The notes under the pieces: generated by a model
Told to the model about the DNA's origin: nothing
Databases searched by the model: none
What the model saw: the letters and a program-made list of their open reading frames with translations, nothing else
Shown here: in pieces, positions 1-4,905 of the stretch
Position numbering within the stretch: the stretch's first letter is position 1
Layout of the letters: every line of letters starts with the position of its first letter
From: Turicibacter sp. UBA7094
GTDB lineage: Bacteria > Bacillota_I > Bacilli_A > MOL361 > Turicibacteraceae
Direction of reading: 5' to 3'
DNA: 5,305 nucleotides
Assembly: GCA_002493395.1 (NCBI GenBank)
Contig: DKYS01000130.1
Location: 19,939-25,243 of the forward strand
Position numbers and translations under genes: made by a program

Positions 1-906
1 AAACAAGATGATATGCGGAAGAAGTACCACAATCCCAAATTAAAATTTTATTTAGGGGATGTTCGTGACGCAGATCGCGTGAAAGAAGTGATGCGTGGAG
101 TCGATTATGTCTTCCATGCAGCTGCTTTAAAACAGGTGCCATCTTGTGAGTTTTATCCCATTGAGGCGGTAAAGACGAATATTTTAGGAACCGAAAATGT
201 ATTAAATGCGGCAATTACCTGTGGAGTAAAAAAGGTTATTTGCCTTTCCACTGATAAAGCCGTTTACCCCATTAATGCGATGGGGATGTCCAAATCGCTG
301 ATGGAAAAGACGTTTATTGCCAAGGCCCGATTACTTGAAGCGGGACAGACTGTTATTTGTGGAACGAGATACGGAAATGTTATGGCTTCCCGAGGATCTG
401 TGATTCCATTGTTTGTTGATCAAATTAAAGGGGGACATCCGATTACTGTTACGGATTTGCACATGACACGGTTTTTGATGAGCCTTGATGAGGCAGTTAA
501 ACTTGTCATGTTTGCTTTTGAAAATGGAGAGCAAGGAGATATTTTTGTTCAAAAGTCTCCAGCGTGTACGGTGGAATGTTTAGCTAAGGCTTTATGTGAG
601 ATTTTTGGTGTTGACCCCCTCATCGACATAATAGGAACGCGACACGGAGAAAAGTTATACGAGACTTTAGTTTCGTCAGAAGATATGCTTGTTGCTATGG
701 ATTATGACTCCTATTATAAAATTCCATGCGATAAACGGGATTTAAATTATCATACGTCAGTTAACACGTCAAAATCTCTTGTAAAGCAGCAAGCCTATAC
801 GTCTCATAATACGTATCAGTTAACTATAGAAGAGGTAAAGGAAAAATTATTAAATCTTTCTTATATTCAGGAGGCGTTAAAAACTAATCACGAGGAGGAT
901 TTTTAA
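1..906 (+). CDS. capE: UDP-N-acetylglucosamine 4,6-dehydratase/5-epimerase CapE (5' end outside window)
   Basis: Extended short-chain dehydrogenase/reductase acting in the cytoplasm. CapE/FnlA/WbjB enzymes convert UDP-D-GlcNAc to the 4-keto-6-deoxy-L-arabino sugar nucleotide, the first step to UDP-L-FucNAc or UDP-L-pneumosamine for capsule or O-antigen. The frame is open from base 1 (KQDD precedes the first Met at 13), so the gene starts upstream. About 40-45 residues, including the GxxGxxG nucleotide-binding loop, are missing. Visible family landmarks are GDVRD (55-69), HAAALKQVP (115-141), CLSTDKAVYPINAMGMSK (241-294) and GTRYGNVMASRGSVIP (361-408). The usual YxxxK catalytic pair reads MxxxK (Met codon 280-282, Lys 292-294), which is characteristic of CapE itself and not a defect. 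The 301 codons seen plus the missing part match the usual size of about 340 residues. The stop codon abuts capF, and the capF ribosome binding site lies in the last codons, so the two are co-translated. Confidence 0.94.
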   Translation, partial: KQDDMRKKYHNPKLKFYLGDVRDADRVKEVMRGVDYVFHAAALKQVPSCEFYPIEAVKTNILGTENVLNAAITCGVKKVICLSTDKAVYPINAMGMSKSLMEKTFIAKARLLEAGQTVICGTRYGNVMASRGSVIPLFVDQIKGGHPITVTDLHMTRFLMSLDEAVKLVMFAFENGEQGDIFVQKSPACTVECLAKALCEIFGVDPLIDIIGTRHGEKLYETLVSSEDMLVAMDYDSYYKIPCDKRDLNYHTSVNTSKSLVKQQAYTSHNTYQLTIEEVKEKLLNLSYIQEALKTNHEEDF

Positions 907-2013
907 ATGAACATACTTGTAACGGGGGCGAATGGATTTATTGGAAAAAATCTTGTGACGACCCTTAAATCTAATCAACAATATAACATCCTTGAGATTG
1001 ATAAGGGCGCTACTCCTTCCGAATTAGATCAAGCGGTACTTCAGGCAGATTTTATTTTTCATTTAGCGGGAGTCAATCGAGCGTTCAATGAGAGTGAGTT
1101 TTTTGAAGGAAATAAAGAATTAACGCAGCGAATAACGACTGTTTTAATAGCGCATGAGAAAAGCACTCCCATTTTGTTTACTTCATCTATTCAAGTTAGC
1201 GATGTAAATGCCTATGGTAAAAGTAAGTTATCTGCGGAGGCGGCGTTACAACGATATGCTGAGCAAAATTTAGCTAAAGTATATATTTATCGTTTACCTA
1301 ATGTCTTCGGAAAATGGGCACGGCCCTACTATAATTCGGTGGTCGCTACTTTTTGTTATCAAATCGCAAGAGATGAGCCTATTTGGATTAAAGACTCAAA
1401 TCTTGTATTAAATTTAGTGTATATTGATGATGTCGTGCATCATTTTTTAGAGATTCTGCACGATAGTTATCATAAGAGTGGATTGTTGACTGTCACCCCC
1501 ATTTATTCTTTGACACTAGGAGAATTGGCAAACACTTTGACGGCTTTTAAAGACAGTCGTCAAACCCAAGAGGTGATTCAAACGGATAACTTATTGATAA
1601 AAAAACTATATAGTACCTATCTTAGTTACTTACCAGAAAATGAATTGGGTTATCCTTTACTGATGCATAAAGATACACGCGGCGCGTTTACTGAATTTAT
1701 TAAAACATCTAATCGGGGGCAGTTTTCGATTAACTATTGTAAACCAGGTATTACTAAAGGAAATCATTGGCATCATACTAAAGTTGAAAAATTCCTAGTC
1801 GTGAGTGGTCGCGGATGTGTGCGATTACGTTCTCTTTTTAGTCATGAAATTTTAGAATATGAAGTGAATGGTGATGACTTAAAGGTAATTGATATTCCTG
1901 TAGGGTATACTCATCATATCGAAAATACTGGGGAAACGGATTTAATCGTTATTATTTGGTGTAATGAATGTTATGATGAACAGCATCCAGACACGTATCC
2001 TTTAGAGGTTTGA
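907..2013 (+). CDS. capF: CapF, bifunctional UDP-6-deoxy-L-hexosamine C4 reductase with C-terminal cupin domain
   Basis: Complete 368-residue protein, matching the roughly 369 of Staphylococcus aureus CapF. The N-terminal SDR domain (residues 1 to about 245) has the Rossmann loop GANGFIG (7-13), HLAGVNR (52-58), the SSIQ serines (93-94) and catalytic Y103-x3-K107. CapF uses NADPH to reduce the CapE 4-keto product to UDP-2-acetamido-2,6-dideoxy-L-talose. The C-terminal cupin (about 250-368) carries GITKGNHWHHTKVEKFLVVSG, with H287, H289/H290 and E294 as probable zinc ligands, plus H336/H337 in GYTHHIEN. In the family this domain does a preceding C3 epimerisation step. Start choice: AGGAGG at 893-898 lies 8 bases before ATG 907, directly after the capE stop, giving tight translational coupling. 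No capG-type C2 epimerase follows. No frameshift or missing key residue is seen. Confidence 0.97.
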   Translation: MNILVTGANGFIGKNLVTTLKSNQQYNILEIDKGATPSELDQAVLQADFIFHLAGVNRAFNESEFFEGNKELTQRITTVLIAHEKSTPILFTSSIQVSDVNAYGKSKLSAEAALQRYAEQNLAKVYIYRLPNVFGKWARPYYNSVVATFCYQIARDEPIWIKDSNLVLNLVYIDDVVHHFLEILHDSYHKSGLLTVTPIYSLTLGELANTLTAFKDSRQTQEVIQTDNLLIKKLYSTYLSYLPENELGYPLLMHKDTRGAFTEFIKTSNRGQFSINYCKPGITKGNHWHHTKVEKFLVVSGRGCVRLRSLFSHEILEYEVNGDDLKVIDIPVGYTHHIENTGETDLIVIIWCNECYDEQHPDTYPLEV

Positions 2014-2222
2014 AGAAGATCTGAGGGTTCATCATTTTTATGAGAACATCGGGAAGTGAGAGTAAGTCTATCCCAGATAATGTTTTTTATAAGGAATGCG
2101 AATTTGTTTTTTTCCTATGGAGTGCTTGGAATAGGTAAGCTGAACGTTGATTAAGAAAAGTCATTTGATTTTTAATCGTTCATGCCCGATGAGGTTATAA
2201 ATAAGAGGTGTTGTTGCATACT
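2014..2222. other. Non-coding interval after capF
   Basis: About 200 AT-rich bases with no supported gene. All frames are broken by stops, and no fragment of a CapG-type epimerase could be recognised. A discontinuous inverted repeat (AACAT 2045-2049 with ATGTT 2080-2084, and GGGA 2051-2054 with TCCC 2071-2074) runs into six T residues at 2083-2088. It could be a weak or decayed terminator for the capsule operon. The right half holds a possible promoter for the DUF308 gene (separate entry). Confidence 0.5.
2147..2176 (+). promoter_or_regulatory. Possible promoter for the DUF308 gene
   Basis: TTGATT at 2147-2152 (4 of 6 matches to the -35 consensus) and TTTAAT at 2171-2176 (5 of 6 to the -10) are separated by 18 bases. 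A transcript from here would start near 2183 and cross the hairpin at 2223-2261 before reaching the start codon at 2286. Such hexamers are common by chance in AT-rich DNA, so this is a candidate only. Confidence 0.3.
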
Positions 2223-2261
2223 AACAGTGTGGTTTCAAGTGGAAAACACACTGTTTTTTTT
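2223..2261 (+). terminator. Intrinsic terminator upstream of the DUF308 gene
   Basis: AACAGTGTG (2223-2231) pairs perfectly with CACACTGTT (2247-2255). After one mismatch, TTTC (2233-2236) pairs with GAAA (2242-2245) around a five-base loop. Eight T residues run from 2254 to 2261. It may be the main end of the capsule operon. Because it ends only about 10 bases before the next ribosome binding site, any promoter for the DUF308 gene must lie upstream of it, so it could also act as a leader attenuator. Confidence 0.86.
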
Positions 2262-2285
2262 ATGCTCGTAGAAAGGAGCGATACG

Positions 2286-2795
2286 ATGCCAAGTTTTTTA
2301 GAGAAGTTATTTTTTATTGAGGGAATTGCCTTTGCGATTATTGGTGTATTATTTTTTATTTTTCCGCTTCAAAGTATTATTAGTTTAAGTGCGTTGATTG
2401 CCGTCATCTTTATCCTCATTGGGGTGATGACCATGGTGCGGAGTAAAGGTCGTGAAGGACAGTTCTTTTATCTATTTAATGGCTTGATTAATATTTTATT
2501 TGGATTAACGCTCTGGCTTTATCCGATTTCAACGCTTGATGTTTTAGTTTTAGTTTACGGGATTTGGGTGTTAATTCGGGGCGTTTACCTTACCTTTTTA
2601 TCGATTCGAAATGGTTATTTCGGTTTGAATATTTATACGGTGGCAAATGTAATCTTCGTTGTTTTTGGAGTTTTAGTTGTATTTCAACCGTTTAATGCGC
2701 TCATTTCAGCCCCTTATTTTATTGGAACAGCCCTTATTCTGACGGCTTTAGGTGAAATTTATTTAGGTATTAAGTTAAAAAATGCGTTTCATTAA
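2286..2795 (+). CDS. DUF308/HdeD-like small integral membrane protein
   Basis: A 169-residue, very hydrophobic protein with about six membrane helices (approximate residues 9-28, 31-51, 60-80, 83-105, 115-134 and 141-162). It reads as three copies of a two-helix unit. Each has a G-rich first helix ending in a Pro-containing turn (FFIFPL near 23-28, LWLYPI near 76-81, VVFQPF near 131-136) and a second helix ending with Gly or an acidic residue. This is the architecture of DUF308 proteins, which include E. coli HdeD, linked there to acid resistance; the molecular activity is unknown. Start choice: ATG 2286 has AAAGGAG at 2272-2278, seven bases upstream. The frame is open to an ATG at 2208, but that extension would translate the terminator hairpin and has no good ribosome binding site, so it is rejected. 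The gene is monocistronic between terminators. Confidence 0.82.
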   Translation: MPSFLEKLFFIEGIAFAIIGVLFFIFPLQSIISLSALIAVIFILIGVMTMVRSKGREGQFFYLFNGLINILFGLTLWLYPISTLDVLVLVYGIWVLIRGVYLTFLSIRNGYFGLNIYTVANVIFVVFGVLVVFQPFNALISAPYFIGTALILTALGEIYLGIKLKNAFH

Positions 2796-2798
2796 GCG

Positions 2799-2827
2799 AG
2801 AGGAACCTTATTAGGTTCCTCTTTTTT
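2799..2827 (+). terminator. Intrinsic terminator of the DUF308 gene
   Basis: Perfect 10-bp stem AGAGGAACCT (2799-2808) with AGGTTCCTCT (2813-2822), loop TATT, followed by TTTTT to 2827. It begins four bases after the stop codon and separates the DUF308 gene from the recombinase gene. Confidence 0.94.
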
Positions 2828-2856
2828 AGCTCCTTCTTTTTTATTCGTCAAAATTA

Positions 2857-2865
2857 TGCTATGAT
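2857..2865 (+). promoter_or_regulatory. Extended -10 promoter of the recombinase gene
   Basis: TGcTATGAT is an extended -10 element: TG at 2857-2858, then TATGAT at 2860-2865 with 5 of 6 consensus matches. The -35 position 17 bases upstream (2837-2842) is only a T-run, which an extended -10 can compensate. Transcription would start near 2872, giving a leader of roughly 15-25 bases depending on the start codon used. Confidence 0.55.
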
Positions 2866-2884
2866 GAAAAGAGTTTAAGTAGAG

Positions 2885-3865
2885 ATGGTGATGACGTTGG
2901 AATTAGTATTAAGTCGAAATCGGGCGGTGGGGCCTGAGCAAAAAGTTCATTTTATTCGGCATTTTTTAAATTTAAAAGCAAGCAATAGTCGGCATACTGC
3001 TATTTCATATGAGCGGGATATTCTCGATTTCTTTCAGGTTGAGGCGGTTGAGCAGATTACACTTGAGCACATTATTGCTGTGAACTTGTTTGATGTAGAG
3101 CATTATTTACTTGATTTGCGAGGTCGTGGGTGTGCAACGGCGACGATTAATCGGAAGGTGTCTTCCTTAAGTTCACTTTATAAGTGGTTGTTAAAATATC
3201 AAGATAATAAGACGGGAACGGCATTGCTTCGGTTTAATCCGTTTGGGAATCTTAAAGAAGAGAAACCTAAAGTCACTTCTAAAGAAACTGAATTCTTAAC
3301 CGCAGAAGAATGCACTCAGTTATTGGCGATTTTTGATACAACTAAATTAGTCGAATTAAGAAATAAGGCCATTATCTATTTAGCCCTCACGACGGCTTTA
3401 CGTAAATCAGAAATCATCCATATTCAGTTAAAAGATGTTGCCACTTATGGGGAATATGATATCATTCATGTCGTGCGTAAGGGGAATAAAAAGGATATGG
3501 TCAAGTTGCAGGCGCCGGTGAAGGCGTTGATTGATGAGTATGTGGCGCAAACGGGGCGAGATTATGTGGCGGATGCTAATAGCTATTTATTTATTGGTCA
3601 TTCAAGAAACAAGCGAAATAATGAGAAACTGGACCCGAGTTCTTTAAATTATATGATTAAGACGGCTTGTCAACGCGCGGGGATTGAAAAGCATTTGAAG
3701 GTGCACTCGACACGACATACGGCGATTACGCTGGCGATTCGTGGGGGGGCAAGTATTGAGAAGGTGCGTGATTTTGCAGCCCATCAAAATGTGGCAACGA
3801 CCAACCGTTACGTTCACTCCGTCAATAAGCTGAAAGAGAATGCGGGAGATTTGATTCAATTTTAA
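2885..3865 (+). CDS. Tyrosine recombinase / site-specific integrase
   Basis: A 326-residue phage-integrase-family recombinase, which cuts and rejoins DNA through a 3'-phosphotyrosine intermediate. The N-terminal core-binding (SAM-like) domain covers about residues 15-110. The catalytic domain covers about 135-315 and retains all expected residues: R173 in TALRKSE, K199 in VRKG, H274 and R277 in HSTRHT, H300 in AAHQN and nucleophile Y309 in TNRYVH. Size and order fit XerC/XerD-like and orphan integrases, but the HSTRHT and AAHQN boxes differ from the usual HxLRHT and LGH, so it is probably not the housekeeping dimer-resolution Xer. Start is uncertain. ATG 2885, GTG 2888, ATG 2891 and TTG 2897 are all in frame, and the best ribosome binding match, ending GGTGAT at 2887-2892, fits TTG 2897 better. 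It has its own promoter and no partner integration genes. Target sites are unknown. Confidence 0.9.
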   Translation: MVMTLELVLSRNRAVGPEQKVHFIRHFLNLKASNSRHTAISYERDILDFFQVEAVEQITLEHIIAVNLFDVEHYLLDLRGRGCATATINRKVSSLSSLYKWLLKYQDNKTGTALLRFNPFGNLKEEKPKVTSKETEFLTAEECTQLLAIFDTTKLVELRNKAIIYLALTTALRKSEIIHIQLKDVATYGEYDIIHVVRKGNKKDMVKLQAPVKALIDEYVAQTGRDYVADANSYLFIGHSRNKRNNEKLDPSSLNYMIKTACQRAGIEKHLKVHSTRHTAITLAIRGGASIEKVRDFAAHQNVATTNRYVHSVNKLKENAGDLIQF

Positions 3866-4093
3866 TCGCTGTGTTAAGTTACCTATCTAAAAAAAGTGAA
3901 TTAAACTGATAGAACTCATTGGTTAGAATAGCTTCGAAATTGGATGGAGGTATACGAGCTGATTTAATTCAGATACTGTAATATATTTAGGGGGATTATA
4001 CGTTTGCAAGTTATTAGGCTCAGTAATATTGGAGAAGAAAAATTTTGAAAAGTTAAATCCCAGTTCAATTCTTTATTTAGATTGTTAATGATG
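3866..4093. other. Non-coding interval after the recombinase gene
   Basis: No supported gene. The longest open stretch (3963-4088, about 41 codons, + strand) has no start codon with a ribosome binding site. A G-rich run AGGGGG (3989-3994) precedes a TTG that would give only a 14-residue peptide ending within the interval. No convincing direct or inverted pair resembling a recombinase site was found. Confidence 0.5.
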
Positions 4094-4117
4094 AAAAGGT
4101 TAAACACACCTTTTTTT
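4094..4117 (+). terminator. Weak hairpin with T-run
   Basis: AAAAGGT (4094-4100) pairs with ACCTTTT (4108-4114) around a seven-base loop, with seven T residues at 4111-4117. The stem is short and has only two G-C pairs, so termination efficiency may be low. It lies directly beside a much stronger hairpin. Confidence 0.45.
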
Positions 4118-4121
4118 AGAT

Positions 4122-4160
4122 TAAAAGAGGATTTCTTTCATATGAAGGAATCCTCTTTTA
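4122..4160. terminator. Long hairpin, probable bidirectional terminator
   Basis: A 16-bp stem, TAAAAGAGGATTTCTT (4122-4137) with AAGGAATCCTCTTTTA (4145-4160), has one T-G wobble and the loop TCATATG. A-rich sequence on the left arm and T-rich on the right give short U-runs in either direction, with a further TTTTT at 4166-4170. It would end recombinase transcription and insulate the downstream repeat-protein region. Confidence 0.75.
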
Positions 4161-4195
4161 GCCTGTTTTTGTTAAAAAGCCGGAGGTATTAGTCG

Positions 4196-4214
4196 GATAG
4201 ATTGACAATATAAA
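4196..4214 (+). promoter_or_regulatory. AT-rich upstream element, decayed copy
   Basis: GATAGATTGACAATATAAA is identical at 18 of 19 bases to 4850-4868, upstream of the second copy, and sits at a similar distance from the (lost) start. Conservation together with the coding part suggests it belonged to the transcription start region. No clean pair of -35 and -10 hexamers with normal spacing is evident. Confidence 0.35.
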
Positions 4215-4246
4215 AAGTGCAGTGTTTCCAAGAAAGGGGAGATAAT

Positions 4247-4535
4247 AAGGCAATATTTGCTTTGGATAATTGGAATTATGATGACTCAAACCCGGATAAA
4301 TATATATTGAATGGTAAAAGGTATAATTAGAAACAACCGATTTATCGGGGCTTTTGAAAATAACGACACGGTCATTACCTTTGACTTAGGTGGCTTAGAT
4401 ACGAGTCAAGTGAACAATATGAGGGCTATGTTTAATAATTGTGTTGGCTTAACAAGTTTAGATGCAGGTCGCTTTCAGACAGAGAAGAATGTCATGTTTT
4501 CTAGCAGGTTTAATAAGAAAAATGTTTATAGTTAG
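4247..4535 (+). pseudogene. Decayed duplicate of the BspA/DUF285 repeat-protein gene 5' region
   Basis: Homologous to the gene starting at 4885: 4249-4314 matches 4905-4970 at 61 of 66 bases. It is clearly dead. The positions of both ATGs of the intact copy read AAG (4230-4232 and 4247-4249). About 129 bp (equivalent to 4971-5099) are missing after 4314, and the adjoining A-run is one base shorter, so the N-terminal frame meets TAG at 4328. In the middle frame CAG has become TAA (4324-4326), and the run of five G at 5133-5137 is four G at 4347-4350. A 74-codon open stretch from ATG 4311 is therefore an artefact. Its first 13 residues are out of frame and the rest is native DUF285 repeat (DLGGLDTSQVNNM, then MF, then GLTSLD). 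Near the end the repeats are further collapsed, with the TNMRYM segment lost, and it stops at TAG 4533-4535. Confidence 0.88.
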
Positions 4536-4686
4536 GTACTGTCAAATGTTAAAAAATATTGATTTCGCTCAACATCTGATTTATCGTTATATCTCTCACC
4601 GAAGGTGTTAAAAATTATGATTTTTTTCAAACCTTCGCCCTTTATCACTGATGCATTTACCGGACAAAAAAACGTAGAAAAAGTAA
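4536..4686. other. Non-coding spacer between the two repeat-gene copies
   Basis: No supported gene. A + strand frame is open from 4563 to 4710 (about 49 codons) without a ribosome binding site or recognisable family, and a minus-strand frame at 4532-4735 is also unconvincing. The notable structure is the inverted repeat at 4600-4637. Confidence 0.45.
4600..4637. repeat. Inverted repeat (hairpin)
   Basis: CGAAGGT (4600-4606) pairs with ACCTTCG (4631-4637). The stem continues, with isolated mismatches, through the A-rich and T-rich inner arms around a loop near TTATGATT. No T-run follows, so it is not a typical terminator. It could be the remnant of a mobile-element end or a fortuitous palindrome. 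Confidence 0.55.
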
Positions 4687-4779
4687 GAGATTTGTTTAGG
4701 GTCAGCGTGTAAGAATGGTGTAAAAGGGAAACCATTTAGTCAGGGGGCATTTGGGCTGGCCCGTAATAGAGACTTTTAG
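4687..4779 (+). pseudogene. Possible C-terminal remnant of an IS200/IS605-type TnpB
   Basis: After a stop at 4684-4686 the frame reads 30 codons (EICLGSACKNG, then GKPFSQGAFGLARNRDF) to TAG at 4777-4779. It has no start codon or ribosome binding site. The style (a hydrophobic helix end, then a small Gly/Ser/Ala/Cys/Asn-rich tail with basic residues) and a stable CCACCAG hairpin nine bases after the stop recall the 3' ends of IS200/IS605 tnpB genes. This is recognition by pattern only. The catalytic RuvC part and the zinc finger are absent, so any identity is inference. Confidence 0.28.
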
Positions 4780-4787
4780 CCGCAGTT

Positions 4788-4817
4788 AAAACCACCAGTT
4801 CACACTGATGGTTTTTT
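4788..4817 (+). terminator. Intrinsic terminator or mobile-element end hairpin
   Basis: AAAACCACCAGT (4788-4799) pairs with ACTGATGGTTTT (4804-4815) with a single C-A mismatch and the four-base loop TCAC. Six T residues run from 4812 to 4817. It forms a strong transcription stop upstream of the intact repeat-protein gene, so that gene must have its own promoter within about 65 bases. A hairpin of this kind can also be the right-end structure of an IS200/IS605-type element. Confidence 0.82.
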
Positions 4818-4849
4818 ATTTGTTGTTGAATAAGATGAGTCACGGTTTA

Positions 4850-4868
4850 GATAGATTGATAATATAAA
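4850..4868 (+). promoter_or_regulatory. AT-rich upstream element of the intact BspA-like gene
   Basis: GATAGATTGATAATATAAA contains TATAAA (4863-4868) and GATAAT (4858-4863) as overlapping -10-like hexamers, and matches 4196-4214 at 18 of 19 bases. With a terminator ending at 4817 and the start codon at 4885, the promoter should be in this interval. No good -35 was found at normal spacing. Confidence 0.4.
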
Positions 4869-4871
4869 TAA

Positions 4872-4905
4872 AGGAGGAGATTCAATGAAAAGGAGAGATA
4901 ATATG
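4872..4905 (+). promoter_or_regulatory. Two in-frame ribosome binding site/start pairs
   Basis: AGGAGG (4872-4877) serves ATG 4885 with a seven-base gap, and AGGAGA (4891-4896) serves ATG 4903 with a six-base gap. The two ATGs are in the same frame, six codons apart. Either could start the protein. In the decayed copy both aligned ATGs read AAG. Confidence 0.6.

Noticed and set aside
331..552. Minus-strand open frame of 73 codons inside capE
   Set aside because: It lies wholly within a well-identified gene, has no recognisable family or ribosome binding site, and is a shadow of capE codons.
3644..3859. Minus-strand open frame of 71 codons inside the recombinase gene
   Set aside because: It overlaps the catalytic HxxRH and Tyr-containing region of the recombinase. 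Its composition is Arg/Cys-rich, as expected of a shadow frame.
2165..3868. Short shared string TTTTAATCG near 2170-2178 and 3860-3868 as possible recombination sites flanking the DUF308 and recombinase genes
   Set aside because: It is only nine AT-rich bases in direct orientation, without flanking arms. One copy overlaps the recombinase stop codon, so chance occurrence is likely.
3963..4088. Open stretch of about 41 codons after the recombinase gene
   Set aside because: It has no start codon with a ribosome binding site and no family resemblance. It is within chance length for this base composition.
4311..4535. 74-codon open frame starting at ATG 4311 as a real small gene
   Set aside because: Comparison with 4885-5305 shows that its first 13 residues are out of frame. 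The native frame is only regained because a G was lost at 4347-4350, and there is no ribosome binding site.
4533..4546. GGTACTGTCAAATG-like sequence right after the pseudogene as an insertion sequence terminal repeat
   Set aside because: No inverted partner was found in the window and no transposase lies beside it. The resemblance to known element ends is too loose to support.
4532..4735. Minus-strand open frame of 67 codons in the spacer
   Set aside because: It has no ribosome binding site, no recognisable motif, and spans the inverted repeat at 4600-4637. Coding function is not supported.
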